Assembly (NCBI RefSeq): GCF_017874035.1
Contig: NZ_JAGGKV010000011.1
Coordinates: 124,001 to 188,000, forward strand
Origin: Paenibacillus aceris
GTDB taxonomy: Bacteria; Bacillota; Bacilli; Paenibacillales; NBRC-103111
Direction: 5' to 3'
Length of the DNA: 64,000 bases
Shown: in pieces, positions 1 through 9,047 of the stretch
Layout: each line of letters starts with the position of its first letter
Position numbering within the stretch: the stretch's first letter is position 1
Program-made: the position numbers and the translations under genes
The notes under the pieces: model-generated
Database searches by the model: none
What the model saw: only the letters and a program-made list of their open reading frames with translations
Told to the model about the DNA's origin: nothing

Positions 1-756
1 CCCGGACATAACCTGAGAGGAAACGAGCACTCCGCTAAGCGCAGAACACAGCTGAACGATAACCATACAAATGATTTTCACGCGGGAAACATGAATGCCT
101 GACAGACGAGCCGATTCCGGGTTTCCTCCTACTGCATATACGGAACGTCCGAACGTGGTGTAGTTCATCACGACAAAAATGATAGCGAATACAATAAGCA
201 AAATAATAGCAGGAATCGGGATTGAGAAGATTTGTCCGGCTCCAAGTACATTATACCATGAAGGCAGTGTTGTTACGGGAAAACCTTTGGAAATGACTGC
301 TGCTATACCATATATCACATTTAGCATAGCCAAGGTAATAATAAATGACGGCACTTTATATTTGGTTAATATCCAGCCATTGAATAAGCCGATCAAACCG
401 GCAACGATGAATGACACAAGAATACCCACAATGACTGCAACATCCATTGACATGCCTGCATCAGCAAGCTTGCCGGTTGTTAAACCAATAATGACCCCCG
501 TTAACGCAACCGTCGACCCGATGGAAAGATCGATTTCTCCCGCAATAATGACAATTGTCATTCCAAAGGCAATACATCCCTGCAAAGCCATATTCCTTAA
601 AATGTTTAATAAGTTCTCCCCGGTTAAAAAACCGGAAGAAGCGAATGTCATCACGATAACGATAACCAACAGAATGATCTCTAAAACATGTTTGTTCAGT
701 TTCTTCTTCAAATCAAACGATGAAGAAGACAATTTCGTCGATGTTAATGTTCTCAA
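1..756 (-). CDS. Ribose-type sugar ABC transporter permease (C-terminus cut by window edge)
   Basis: A membrane permease of the CUT2 (RbsC/MglC-like) family that would move a monosaccharide into the cell with the ATPase and binding protein encoded just upstream. The 252 visible codons begin MRTLTSTKL. A hydrophobic segment lies at about residues 26-42 and the RbsC-family signature GEIDLSIGS at residues 73-81. The family is usually about 310-330 residues long, so perhaps 70 are missing beyond position 1. The start is a TTG at 756-754, chosen because GGAGGAG lies 7 nt upstream. This TTG overlaps the TGA stop of the ATPase gene, which suggests translational coupling. The substrate cannot be read from the sequence; the neighbouring catabolic genes point to a sugar or a sugar-acid precursor. 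Confidence 0.9.
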   Translation of the reverse strand, partial: MRTLTSTKLSSSSFDLKKKLNKHVLEIILLVIVIVMTFASSGFLTGENLLNILRNMALQGCIAFGMTIVIIAGEIDLSIGSTVALTGVIIGLTTGKLADAGMSMDVAVIVGILVSFIVAGLIGLFNGWILTKYKVPSFIITLAMLNVIYGIAAVISKGFPVTTLPSWYNVLGAGQIFSIPIPAIILLIVFAIIFVVMNYTTFGRSVYAVGGNPESARLSGIHVSRVKIICMVIVQLCSALSGVLVSSQVMSG

Positions 757-2240
757 GATGCTTCTCCTCCCATGCTAAGCGCGTAAAGCTCATCAATTTT
801 CAATTGTTCCGGCGCATATTCCCCCGAAATCTTGCCATCTTTCAAAATGAGGATACGATGACACACTTCAAGCAGTTCTTCAAGCTCCGATGAGACCATG
901 ATACTTGAAATCCCTTTGCGAGACTGCTCCCAAATAATTTGAAAGATTTGCTGCTTGGCATTGACGTCAATGCCTCGCGTCGGCTCATCAAAAAACATAA
1001 TGCTCGGGTTTGTATTTAACCAATTGCCGACAACCACTTTTTGCTGATTCCCTCCGGATAAGGAAGAAACCGGGTGATCAACGTCCGATATCTTGATTTG
1101 CAGATCTTCCACTTGCCTTTGAACGAACTCAGCTTCATCTTGTTTACGGATAAATGAACCTCTAGCTATTAAATCCAGGCTGGCTACACATAAATTATCC
1201 TTGATCGAAGCAATCTGGATAAGCCCTTCATGCTTGCGATCTTCCGGTGTGTAGGCAAGTCCGGCTTTTTTCATCTTTTCTGGAGTAGGGGATGCAATTT
1301 TTCTCCCCTTGCAATAAATTTCGCCGCTATCGAACGGATCCGCACCAAAAATCGATTTGAGCAGCTCGGTTCGCCCTGATCCGAGCATACCCGCAATGCC
1401 AAGCACTTCGCCTTTTCTTAATTGAAAGGATACATCATGAAATTTTTGTTTACGTGTCAATCCTTTTACTTCTAGTACTACCTCGTCCGATATTGTTAAA
1501 TTTTCGGGACGTTTTTTAATCTCCACATCACCAAACATCATGCCGATCAAATCTTTGCGACTCAATTCCTGCATAGGGGCTTTCCCAATAAAGTGCCCTT
1601 CGCGCAAAACCGTACACGTATCCGCAATTTCCCAAAGTTCATGCAAACGATGTGATACATAGGTAATAATGACGTTCTTCTTCTTCAATTCTCTGATCAT
1701 CTTGAACAACGACTCAATTTCGTTTTTCGCAAGCGCTGACGTCGGTTCGTCTAATTGCAAAACCTTCGGGTTATAGCTCATCGCTTTTACGATTTCAATC
1801 ATTTGCGCCTGTCCGACGCTCAAGTTGTGAACTGTTTCTTCCGCCGGGATATCTACATTGTATTCTTTCAAAATTTCATTCGCCATCTCGTATGTCTTTT
1901 TCCAATCCACGATCATGCCTTTCATCGGCATGCGACCTAGAAAAATGTTTTCCGCAACGGTCAAACCCGGTACGAGACTTAACTCTTGATAAACAGTCAC
2001 GATCCCCTTCGCAAAAGCATCTCTCGGATCGCGAAATTTCAAGGGCACTCTATCCAACATGACTTCTCCCTGTGTAGGCTCGACCGCACCGGAAAAAATC
2101 TTAAGCAAGGTTGATTTCCCGGATCCGTTCTTCCCAAGCAGCGCGTGCACCTTACCACTCTCAAACGATACGGAAACTTGATCCAATGCCACAGTACCTG
2201 GATATACTTTAGTAATTTTTTTGGTCTCCAATACATTCAT
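753..2240 (-). CDS. Ribose-type sugar ABC transporter ATPase (RbsA/MglA-like, two ABC domains)
   Basis: The energising subunit of a CUT2 monosaccharide importer, a cytoplasmic protein of 495 residues, normal for RbsA/MglA. It is a tandem duplication of the ABC domain. The first half has Walker A GKNGSGKST at residues 36-44 and signature LSVGQAQ. The second half has a degenerate Walker A (GMLGSGRTE, no lysine) and signature LSGGNQQKV, the asymmetry typical of this family. The start is ATG, with a GAGGT element upstream. It lies 93 nt downstream of the binding-protein gene, with a large stem-loop between them, and overlaps the permease start. Function is secure at family level; the sugar is not. 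Confidence 0.93.
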   Translation of the reverse strand: MNVLETKKITKVYPGTVALDQVSVSFESGKVHALLGKNGSGKSTLLKIFSGAVEPTQGEVMLDRVPLKFRDPRDAFAKGIVTVYQELSLVPGLTVAENIFLGRMPMKGMIVDWKKTYEMANEILKEYNVDIPAEETVHNLSVGQAQMIEIVKAMSYNPKVLQLDEPTSALAKNEIESLFKMIRELKKKNVIITYVSHRLHELWEIADTCTVLREGHFIGKAPMQELSRKDLIGMMFGDVEIKKRPENLTISDEVVLEVKGLTRKQKFHDVSFQLRKGEVLGIAGMLGSGRTELLKSIFGADPFDSGEIYCKGRKIASPTPEKMKKAGLAYTPEDRKHEGLIQIASIKDNLCVASLDLIARGSFIRKQDEAEFVQRQVEDLQIKISDVDHPVSSLSGGNQQKVVVGNWLNTNPSIMFFDEPTRGIDVNAKQQIFQIIWEQSRKGISSIMVSSELEELLEVCHRILILKDGKISGEYAPEQLKIDELYALSMGGEAS

Positions 2241-2278
2241 GGGGTCTACCTCACAGTTCTCTCACATTTATATAGTTT

Positions 2279-2311
2279 GGGGTTGCTTCGTTCTTGGAAC
2301 CGAGCAACCCC
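2279..2311 (-). promoter_or_regulatory. Intercistronic stem-loop between binding-protein and ATPase genes
   Basis: An imperfect inverted repeat: GGGGTTGCTTCG at 2279-2290 and CGAGCAACCCC at 2301-2311, with a 10-nt loop and one bulge. It is not followed by a T-run in the minus-strand direction, so it does not look like a strong terminator. Hairpins in this position commonly protect the upstream binding-protein mRNA or reduce read-through into the transporter genes; that role is inferred. Confidence 0.6.
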
Positions 2312-2333
2312 TCTTCTAAGATGCGTTCAGTGA

Positions 2334-3386
2334 CTACTTGCCCATTTTCGCTTTCAGGTCAGCCTCAAACTTGGCAATTCCATCTGGATTCGTACGGCTA
2401 AGAAGAATGCCGTCAATAATGTTCGTTTTACCTTTGTTTGCACTGATATCTTCGCCTTTAAGACCTTTAATCAAGAGATCCATCGCTTTATAACCAATAT
2501 CGTAAGGGTTTTGACCTGTAATCGCCTGAAGAATGTTATCTTTATCCTTCAACATCGAGATCAGTTGGTCGCTTGCATCCGTTCCAAATACGGCCACTTT
2601 GCCAGCTTTACCGGCATTTTTCACAGCCATTGTTGCACCAATCGTACCGCCCTCGTTTGCCGACCAAATAATATTGATATCCGGATGCGCAGTCAGAATA
2701 TCGCCTGTTACCGATACAGCTTTATCTTGGATCCAAGCGTCTTGGTCAGCTACAACTTCAACGTTCGGGTTTACTTTTTTCACTTCATCCAGGAATCCGT
2801 TTACACGATCTGCACTTTGTTGTGGAAGCTGAGATTTAAATTGAAGGACGGCAATTTTCGCTTTTCCGTCAAGTTTCTCCTTGATATATTGAGCGGCAGC
2901 TTTACCGGTAATTTCACCGATGTTTTTGTTATCCGAAGTATATCCGCCAACTGCAAAAGATGCATTCGTGAGGGCGGTATTCGTCAATGCAATTTTTACG
3001 CCCGCTTCGTCCGCTTTCTTTAAAATTGCGAAAGAAGAATCCTGATTCAAAGGCGAAATCGCGATGCCATTCACTTTTTGGGAAATGTACGTATTAACCA
3101 ATTCCGCTTCTTTACCTTGGTCGTTAGCTGTGTTTCCTGTCAGTACTTTAACACCTGCTGCTTTTGCCGCATCCTGGTAACCAAGAGACAGCAATTTCAT
3201 GAATTGGTCTTCCTGGAACACAACACCCGCTACAACAAGATCCGTCTTTTTCTCTGGAGCTTTGGCTTGCGCGCTTGCTGTCGGTTTAACCGAATCAGCG
3301 GCAGGCTTCGCATTGCTGCAGGCTGCAGATGACAAAGAAACAGCTGTTAATGTCGCCAATATCAGTGCTTTTTTCGTAAACTTCAT
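2334..3386 (-). CDS. Sugar-binding lipoprotein of the ribose-type ABC transporter
   Basis: An extracellular substrate-binding protein of the RbsB/LacI-like periplasmic-binding-protein fold. It delivers sugar to the permease/ATPase pair downstream. The start MKFTKKALIL is preferred because AAGGGGAG lies 8 nt upstream; a longer reading frame begins 16 codons earlier but has no comparable ribosome-binding site. A lipoprotein signal peptide ends at LSSAAC (Cys at about residue 23), so the mature protein should be membrane anchored. A low-complexity Ser/Ala/Pro/Lys linker follows. The length of 350 residues fits the family. A TATAAT-like -10 lies upstream, so the transporter may have its own promoter as well as read-through from the catabolic genes. 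Confidence 0.92.
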   Translation of the reverse strand: MKFTKKALILATLTAVSLSSAACSNAKPAADSVKPTASAQAKAPEKKTDLVVAGVVFQEDQFMKLLSLGYQDAAKAAGVKVLTGNTANDQGKEAELVNTYISQKVNGIAISPLNQDSSFAILKKADEAGVKIALTNTALTNASFAVGGYTSDNKNIGEITGKAAAQYIKEKLDGKAKIAVLQFKSQLPQQSADRVNGFLDEVKKVNPNVEVVADQDAWIQDKAVSVTGDILTAHPDINIIWSANEGGTIGATMAVKNAGKAGKVAVFGTDASDQLISMLKDKDNILQAITGQNPYDIGYKAMDLLIKGLKGEDISANKGKTNIIDGILLSRTNPDGIAKFEADLKAKMGK

Positions 3387-3457
3387 TGGAGTGACTCCCC
3401 TTTTAGTAGAATAGTTTCGAAGCTCTTCTTTCACAAACTTTTAATGTTTGTAACTAA

Positions 3458-3484
3458 ATTATAGGTTGAATTGAACGTCAACAA
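3458..3484 (-). promoter_or_regulatory. Possible promoter of the sugar transporter genes
   Basis: On the minus strand a perfect TATAAT lies at 3463-3458. TTGTTG is at 3484-3479, giving a 15-nt spacer, shorter than the ideal 17. It lies in the 147-nt gap between the DUF4432 gene and the binding-protein gene. Confidence 0.4.
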
Positions 3485-3533
3485 CAACGAGAGTAATTTT
3501 GTATTTCTTGTAGTATTTTTGTTTTTTCTTATC

Positions 3534-4580
3534 TTATATTTCCAACAATGCTGCAGACATCGTGAATGTTTGCGTTTCTTCTCCGTGAATAAGATTCGCA
3601 GTTCCATTACGTATAGCCTCGGCTAAGCCATGAGTCGGGTAGCTGGAGAATGGCTCCAAACCAATGTTATAATGCCTGCCGTACCATGGGTAACCGGATG
3701 TATGACCAAATTCCTGCCAGTACCACAAATAAGGCATCACTCTCGCATCCCATTCAACACGCATTGCTGCGCCGAGTTTATTATTTTCTACCTGATACCA
3801 ACCCGTTTCATTAAAGCCGGTAAGGTAGACGATTTCTGAAGGGGTACCTTGGGAAGGAAGTATGGATAAATCTGTCATATCGCCGGATGGTTCCTCTACC
3901 AGCGGCCATTGATGTGTAATACCACGTTTTACACGTACAGTCTTATCTTCAGGAAAATCAAGTATATCGGCGATGACTTCTATGTTTTCCGGTAAACTGA
4001 TCTTACAGTCAGGTTGCAAAAATGGTTTTCCTAGCGCCATATGCTGCCCCCACATATAATGCAGCGATACTTCGCTTAGATTTCTCACTTCTTCCTTGAT
4101 GGTTACTTTCGTAGAATTTGCGCAAAGCGTAAATATTTTACTTAATTCAAAAGGAACTTTTTTGGGTTTCACAGTAAATTTTACCGAGATCATTTCCGGA
4201 GTATCCGTCTCAATGATGTAGTCCCAAGGCATATGCGCCACTTCGCCGTGTTGTCCGAATTGAGCCCCCATATAGGAGCTGCTGACTCCACCATTGGGGA
4301 AAATCTCCTGCCAGCCCCCGATGTAATAATCAATATAGGTCGACTGAGAATCTGGCGATGTCGGTAAATATCGATTAGGGTTATGGATCCCGTTGTCGGT
4401 TAACCACATAAAATCCAAATCGCGGCTTTTTAATAAAAACTCAAATATTTCCGTACCCTTATCGACCAGGACGGACAGCCGGATCCTTTCATTTTCCATC
4501 ACAATGGTTTTCATTCCCATATAGGTATATTGATCATGGATGCGGCAACCGTAATTTCTCTGTTTACGAAAATAGTTCAC
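3534..4580 (-). CDS. DUF4432 family aldose-1-epimerase-like protein
   Basis: A 348-residue protein recognised as the DUF4432 family, which has the galactose-mutarotase-like beta-sandwich fold. Family members sit in sugar-acid and sugar operons and probably interconvert anomers or otherwise bind a sugar; no reaction is firmly established from sequence. Visible features include the early KTIVMENERIRLSVLVDKG region, the typical start of the mutarotase-like fold, and later histidine-containing motifs (QFGQHGEVAHMPW, GQHMALGKPF). The start is GTG at 4580, preceded by AAGGATGG six bases upstream. It is the last gene of the catabolic run, 19 nt after the lactonase gene. A mutarotase role feeding the anomer-specific dehydrogenase in the same operon is the natural inference. 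Confidence 0.8.
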   Translation of the reverse strand: MNYFRKQRNYGCRIHDQYTYMGMKTIVMENERIRLSVLVDKGTEIFEFLLKSRDLDFMWLTDNGIHNPNRYLPTSPDSQSTYIDYYIGGWQEIFPNGGVSSSYMGAQFGQHGEVAHMPWDYIIETDTPEMISVKFTVKPKKVPFELSKIFTLCANSTKVTIKEEVRNLSEVSLHYMWGQHMALGKPFLQPDCKISLPENIEVIADILDFPEDKTVRVKRGITHQWPLVEEPSGDMTDLSILPSQGTPSEIVYLTGFNETGWYQVENNKLGAAMRVEWDARVMPYLWYWQEFGHTSGYPWYGRHYNIGLEPFSSYPTHGLAEAIRNGTANLIHGEETQTFTMSAALLEI

Positions 4581-4599
4581 CTTAAACCATCCTTTTCAC

Positions 4600-5670
4600 T
4601 CAGATAGGGATTACTTTCAAACATACAGGCTTCATAACTTCGAGCATTTGGTTGGTTGATACCGGTATTCCCGTTTCAGACAGCTGAAAAATCGAAATGT
4701 TGTCGGAGTCTTGATTAGCGACAAGCATAAAGTCTGACTCATCTACCAGTGAGAAATTCCGCGGAGTTTTTCCCATAGTAGGAGCATAGCCAAGGGACAC
4801 TAGTTGACCATCATCCAAAATTCGAAAGACGGTGATGCTGTCATGTCCTCGGTTGGATCCGTACAAAAAACGTCCGCAAGCAGAGATATGAATATCTGCA
4901 CACGTGCTTACACCCTTAAAATCATCCGCTAGCGTGGAGATCGATTGCATGTGAAACAGCGCCCCATCTTTAGTGTTATATCTGTAAACCGAAACCGCCG
5001 AACTTAATTCATTAATAATGTAAACCAAAGCTTCGGTGGGATGAAAAGTCACATGTCGGGGGCCTGAACCGGGTTCGCTTTGAACTTTCGTTTGCAGATG
5101 CAATTTTCCATTATGCGTATCCAGTTTATATACATAAAGGGTATCGTTGCCGAGATCTGGAACTATCCAAAAATTGGTGCCGGGGATCTGAACAATCGCA
5201 TGCGGATGCGGCGCCTCTTGTCTCTCACTATGAATGCTTCGGCCGATGTGTTGGATCTGGCCGGTCATGCTCCCAATCATGCCTTGACCCTGAATGGGAT
5301 ATACACACACGCTTCCACTCATATAATTTACAGTAAGCAGGTAATCGCCCGCCTCATTTACACTAATAAAACAAGGATAGTCTCCTTGCGTTAGCTGACG
5401 ATTTAACTCCGTTAATTCGCCCGATTCGGGGTCAAAATGGTATGAGACTACGGCTCCTTCCCCACTGCCATTCTCGCTCACCGCGTAGAGGATATTTCTA
5501 GCCGCATCCACCGCTAAGTAAGAAGGATTGTCCACACCTGCAATGCCGCTAACTTTTGATAGTTTGCCTTCTGATCCTTGAAACCGAAGAACATGAATCC
5601 CTTGTGTGTCTGCTAATGAATACGTGCCTACAAACACATAATAATCTTGTTTCTGATCTGTATGTACCAT
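4600..5670 (-). CDS. Lactonase family protein (6-phosphogluconolactonase Pgl/YbhE-type beta-propeller)
   Basis: A 356-residue cytoplasmic protein of the seven-bladed beta-propeller lactonase family (Pgl, formerly YbhE). These hydrolyse aldono-lactones or phosphogluconolactone to the open acid. Recognisable blade motifs include FVGTYSLADTQGIHV near the N-terminus, EAPHPHAIV in the middle, GPRHVTFHPTEALVYIINELSSAV, and GKTPRNFSL near the C-terminus. The start is ATG with GAGGGGAG seven bases upstream. It lies 20 nt downstream of a glucose-1-dehydrogenase-like gene, so it probably opens the lactone that enzyme makes. A free-sugar lactone is the more likely substrate because no sugar kinase is encoded nearby; this is inference. 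Confidence 0.88.
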   Translation of the reverse strand: MVHTDQKQDYYVFVGTYSLADTQGIHVLRFQGSEGKLSKVSGIAGVDNPSYLAVDAARNILYAVSENGSGEGAVVSYHFDPESGELTELNRQLTQGDYPCFISVNEAGDYLLTVNYMSGSVCVYPIQGQGMIGSMTGQIQHIGRSIHSERQEAPHPHAIVQIPGTNFWIVPDLGNDTLYVYKLDTHNGKLHLQTKVQSEPGSGPRHVTFHPTEALVYIINELSSAVSVYRYNTKDGALFHMQSISTLADDFKGVSTCADIHISACGRFLYGSNRGHDSITVFRILDDGQLVSLGYAPTMGKTPRNFSLVDESDFMLVANQDSDNISIFQLSETGIPVSTNQMLEVMKPVCLKVIPI

Positions 5671-5690
5671 GAATAAACTCCCCTCGTTGA

Positions 5691-6470
5691 TTAACCTTTG
5701 AGGTAAAAAGGATAAAGCGTCATCCCACCGTCAACGAAAAGCGTGACTCCCGTCACGTAGTTCGCTTCTTCCGAAGCCAGCCAAGCTGCAGCCGAAGCAA
5801 TTTGTTTCGGTTCGCCAATCGAATTCATCGGGATCAGAGAGAGTACATCCTCTTTTTGCCTCGGATCCGACAAAATATGTTCATTCATCGGTGTTGCAAT
5901 TGCGCCTGGTGCGATTGTATTGACCCGAATACCATAAGGGGCATATTCCAGAGCCAGCGATTCGGTCAGCAGTTTTAATCCGCCTTTACTGGAAGCATAA
6001 TGAGCATGGAAAGGTTTCGGTATTTTTTGATGGACACTTGACATGTTGATAATACTGCCTTTGATTTGATGCTCTAACATATATTTAAGGGCTTCACGAC
6101 ATCCAACGAAAGCACCTGTTAAATTCACGTCCATAACTTTGTGCCAATCCTCCAAGCTTAACTCGTGGGATGAACAGGTTGTTTGGATACCCGCATTGTT
6201 GACCAATACGTCTAATCCGCCGAATATTTGAACGGTCTTCATAATCAATTCCTTAACTTCGGCTTCTTTACTGACATCAGCTTGAATGGCAATAGCTTCT
6301 CCGCCTGCCGCTTTCACCTCTTCCGCCAATTGCTCAGCTTCACTGGTGTCAGTATGATAGTTAATGACAACTTTCATCTGTTCTTGTCCGAATCTTAGTG
6401 CAATCCCGCGTCCAATTCCTTGAGAGGCGCCTGTAACAATCGCTACTTTTCCCGCTAAATCCGAATACAT
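5691..6470 (-). CDS. SDR-family aldose (glucose 1-dehydrogenase-like) dehydrogenase
   Basis: A 259-residue short-chain dehydrogenase/reductase. The NAD(P)-binding motif TGASQGIG is at residues 13-20 and NNAG near 91. The catalytic residues are Ser145, Tyr158 and Lys162 (YASSK). Three stretches, MSSVHQKIP, the YASSKGG region and the C-terminal DGGMTLYP, closely recall Bacillus glucose 1-dehydrogenase from memory, so oxidation of a free aldose at C1 to its lactone is the best guess. The start is ATG behind AAGGAGGAATAGC. It lies between a UxuA-like dehydratase and a lactonase gene with gaps of about 20 nt, which fits a dehydrogenase-lactonase-dehydratase route. The actual sugar is unknown. Confidence 0.88.
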   Translation of the reverse strand: MYSDLAGKVAIVTGASQGIGRGIALRFGQEQMKVVINYHTDTSEAEQLAEEVKAAGGEAIAIQADVSKEAEVKELIMKTVQIFGGLDVLVNNAGIQTTCSSHELSLEDWHKVMDVNLTGAFVGCREALKYMLEHQIKGSIINMSSVHQKIPKPFHAHYASSKGGLKLLTESLALEYAPYGIRVNTIAPGAIATPMNEHILSDPRQKEDVLSLIPMNSIGEPKQIASAAAWLASEEANYVTGVTLFVDGGMTLYPFYLKG

Positions 6471-6487
6471 GCTATTCCTCCTTAATT

Positions 6488-7555
6488 TTATTCATTATTA
6501 ACTATAGCCAATGCCGCTTTCATATAGCCTAGCGCATAAGCCATGCCGGCGTGCCATGGCGCTTTGCACGTCATCTGCGGGGTATGGTCCGGGATGAACA
6601 CGCCATCGAAATTGTTTTTCTTAAATATGCGAAGCGCTTGAATCATATCGATATCGCCTTCGTCAACAAATACTTCTTGATAATTCGGCACTTTGCCTTT
6701 CACGTTGCGAAAATGCACATAACCGACCGCATTCTGTTTGCTGTACTGATCGATCGTTTCGTAAATGTTACCTTCCGTCATTTCCTGCAAAGTCCCCAAA
6801 CAGAACTCAAGTGCATTGCTTCGGCTAGGCACGATGTCGAGAAGCTTCTGGTACAAACGCGGTTGGTTAACCAATCGTCCGTATCCCCGGATCGTAGACA
6901 TCGGCGGATCGTCGGGATGAGCGGCTAATCGCACGCCGGCTTCCTCTGCCACTGGAACGAGCTCTTTAAGAAAATAGTCCAGCCGTTGCCAGAGTTCCTC
7001 CGAAGAGATAGCCGGAATATAACCTTTCGGAGCATTAAAGTCATATGTCATATTCCAGATTTGCCCGTTTGGAATCGGCGTCTCTTCAGGTCCTTCTGCG
7101 AGGTTAAAGGTAGCTGTCACCGCGCCCCCGCGAGCGACTGCCCGGTTCACATGCCCCCAAACGCCAGCGATGCTGAAGTTATACCCGATGATGGGGATGC
7201 CGGCTTTCCCAACATTACAGACAATCCGCTTCAAGTTATCCATTTGCTCTGTTTTCTTGGGACCATCCATCAAAATATCATACCAATCGGCTGGGCTGAA
7301 GTTTTCAATCGCTTCAAACTCCAGTCCCTCATCATTCATTGATTTCTTTAAAGCCATTAGGCTTTCATAAGACCATACATCCTCGTTCGGTCGTGCAATT
7401 CCCATATTTCTGTCTTTATCCGTGGAAGGCAAACCCTCGACCCCGTTGTAATAATCAACGAGATGGGCAACAATATGGGTGCAACCGGCTTGCTTGGCAA
7501 ACTGGTAATTATCTTTATTCAATCTGTCGCGGTATAATCCAAGACCCAGCTTCAT
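6488..7555 (-). CDS. Mannonate dehydratase (UxuA) family protein
   Basis: A 355-residue TIM-barrel protein of the UxuA family, metal-dependent dehydratases that turn D-mannonate into 2-keto-3-deoxygluconate. The N-terminal MKLGLGLYRDRL and the metal-site motif HPDDPP at residues 213-218 are visible, as is the FCLGTLQEM segment further on. It is about 355 residues long, close to the usual UxuA length. The start is ATG with AAGGAG ten bases upstream. Next to a C1 dehydrogenase, a lactonase and an RraA-type aldolase, its substrate may be an aldonate other than mannonate. It lies 28 nt downstream of the aldolase gene. Confidence 0.87.
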   Translation of the reverse strand: MKLGLGLYRDRLNKDNYQFAKQAGCTHIVAHLVDYYNGVEGLPSTDKDRNMGIARPNEDVWSYESLMALKKSMNDEGLEFEAIENFSPADWYDILMDGPKKTEQMDNLKRIVCNVGKAGIPIIGYNFSIAGVWGHVNRAVARGGAVTATFNLAEGPEETPIPNGQIWNMTYDFNAPKGYIPAISSEELWQRLDYFLKELVPVAEEAGVRLAAHPDDPPMSTIRGYGRLVNQPRLYQKLLDIVPSRSNALEFCLGTLQEMTEGNIYETIDQYSKQNAVGYVHFRNVKGKVPNYQEVFVDEGDIDMIQALRIFKKNNFDGVFIPDHTPQMTCKAPWHAGMAYALGYMKAALAIVNNE

Positions 7556-7583
7556 AGTTCTACAACTCCTTCTTTATTATTTT

Positions 7584-8255
7584 TTACAAAATGCCAAAAG
7601 TTTTGAAAGCTTCGGTGCACAGCATGCCATCCTGCAATGCCTTTCTTACAACATTCTCGCCTTCGACCTTTTCGAGCGACTTCTGAATAACTTCCTCCTC
7701 GACAGCTTGGGGAACGAAAACAATGCCGTCGATATCCGCAAACACGTAATCTCCGGGGTTGATGCGGACACCGTCAATCTCAATCGGCTTCTGGTAAAAA
7801 ATGAGATCCACCCTGCCCTTCGAATCCGTAGGCACTTGTCCTCTCGATGCCAATGGAAATTGCATTTCCAATATTTTGGAAGTGTCGCGATTCAATCCGT
7901 CGACAATCGCCCCTCTTCCTCCGCGGGCCCGGCAGGCAGTAGCTAACAACTCGCCCCAGAAAGCAGCCTCGTCCGGCGCGCCTGTGGATACGACAAACAC
8001 TTCGCCAGGCGATACGCTATCGATCGCTTCCATTTGCAATTTGTATGGTTCCGCTGGAACGGAAAATACTTTTGTCGCCTGGGCGGTGAATACACGGCCG
8101 CTAATCTTCAGCTTAGGATCAACCATACGAACTCCTGCGCCAAGGGTTTGATTGCGGTAACCAAGATCATCCAAAATATCGCCGATAACCGCTGTATATA
8201 ATTTTTGCTCCAAATAATCGAAATCGTATCCTGCAATAGTTTTCACATTTGTCAT
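7584..8255 (-). CDS. RraA family protein, putative 2-keto-3-deoxy acid aldolase
   Basis: A 223-residue member of the RraA/HMG-aldolase-like family. Enzymes of this fold cleave 4-hydroxy-4-methyl-2-oxoglutarate or related 2-oxo-acids, releasing pyruvate; other members inhibit RNase E. Family motifs seen are GGRGAIVDGLNRD and, near the C-terminus, GDYVFADIDGIVFVP. The start MTNVKTIAG is preferred because AAGGAG lies 9 nt upstream; an in-frame ATG six codons earlier is less well placed. Inside a sugar-oxidation operon, an aldolase acting on a 2-keto-3-deoxyaldonate is more likely than an RNase E regulator. A palindromic operator lies 38 nt upstream of the start. Confidence 0.85.
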   Translation of the reverse strand: MTNVKTIAGYDFDYLEQKLYTAVIGDILDDLGYRNQTLGAGVRMVDPKLKISGRVFTAQATKVFSVPAEPYKLQMEAIDSVSPGEVFVVSTGAPDEAAFWGELLATACRARGGRGAIVDGLNRDTSKILEMQFPLASRGQVPTDSKGRVDLIFYQKPIEIDGVRINPGDYVFADIDGIVFVPQAVEEEVIQKSLEKVEGENVVRKALQDGMLCTEAFKTFGIL

Positions 8256-8292
8256 GTTTTTGAACTCCTTCATTTTTATTTAAATTTATAAA

Positions 8293-8315
8293 TCTAGAAT
8301 GTGAAATTTCAGTTT
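8293..8315 (-). promoter_or_regulatory. Putative GntR/FCD operator copy 1, upstream of the RraA-type gene
   Basis: A 23-bp block matching the site at 9048-9070 at 22 of 23 positions. It contains TCTAGAAT followed by the palindrome TGAAATTTCA (8302-8311). It lies just upstream of the aldolase start. A dimeric FCD-type GntR repressor encoded by the adjacent gene is the likely binder. Confidence 0.75.
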
Positions 8316-8341
8316 AGTTTAAAAGAAATGGGCGCTGACTT

Positions 8342-9016
8342 TTATAAGCCCCCCCCATTTTGCTGCAAATAATCGATCATACTTAGCTTGCTTGTCATGA
8401 TGTGTTCTTCAAGCTTGGCACAGGCTTCTTTTAGATCGTACCGCTTCAAAGCCTGAATAATGGATAGATGTTCTTCGTGACCGGCGACTGAACGATCATA
8501 ACTTTGAAAGTAGTAAATTCTTGAAGCGTGTAGGAAGCTGTTTACTGACTTGTATTGTTCCAACATGCGCGGATTCCCTCCCGCTTGAACAATTTCAGTA
8601 TGAAAACTGACATCGAGTTCAAGAAAGCTATGAAAAGGGAACGGCTTTACATGGAGAGTGTTCGTAAATTGTTCAATAATATTTTCTAACTGAAGTACAA
8701 GCTTTTGCGCTTTCAATTGTGTCAAGTGGGACACACACCATTGTTCAATCATTAAGCGGATTTCCGAAATCTCTTCAATGTCCGAAACCTTTACAGTTGC
8801 GACAAATGTTCCCGAACGGGGTTTTACTTCCATTAGTCCTTCGCGAACTAAACGGTTTACGGCATCTTTCAGCGGTGTCCGGCTAATGTTCATTTTTTGC
8901 GATAAGTCCTTAAGATCCAGTCTTTGCCCACCCACAAACTCTCGATTTAAAATCATCTTTTTAACCAGTTGGTATACTTTCTCCGAGAGTTCAGTATGTT
9001 CAAGCTCAAACACCAT
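8342..9016 (-). CDS. GntR-family regulator with FCD ligand-binding domain
   Basis: A 224-residue transcription factor. A winged helix-turn-helix occupies about residues 8-72, with the classic ISRTPLKDAVNRLVREGL helix pair and RSGTFV wing. An all-helical FCD effector domain follows (about 80-215) with metal-ligand-type residues such as the H of FHTEIVQAGGNP and GHEEH. FCD regulators usually sense sugar acids or other organic acids and repress catabolic operons. The start MVFELEH follows AAAGGAGGAGAC; a TTG seven codons earlier is less likely. It precedes the catabolic genes in the same direction. Near-identical palindromic sites in front of this gene and of the aldolase gene suggest that it controls itself and the pathway. 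Confidence 0.9.
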   Translation of the reverse strand: MVFELEHTELSEKVYQLVKKMILNREFVGGQRLDLKDLSQKMNISRTPLKDAVNRLVREGLMEVKPRSGTFVATVKVSDIEEISEIRLMIEQWCVSHLTQLKAQKLVLQLENIIEQFTNTLHVKPFPFHSFLELDVSFHTEIVQAGGNPRMLEQYKSVNSFLHASRIYYFQSYDRSVAGHEEHLSIIQALKRYDLKEACAKLEEHIMTSKLSMIDYLQQNGGGL

Positions 9017-9047
9017 GTCTCCTCCTTTCTTTATCAATAAGCGAATA

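Noticed and set aside
179..778. A 199-codon plus-strand open frame
   Set aside because: It is antisense to the RbsC-type permease, which has family motifs, a ribosome-binding site and coupling to the ATPase gene; the plus-strand frame has none.
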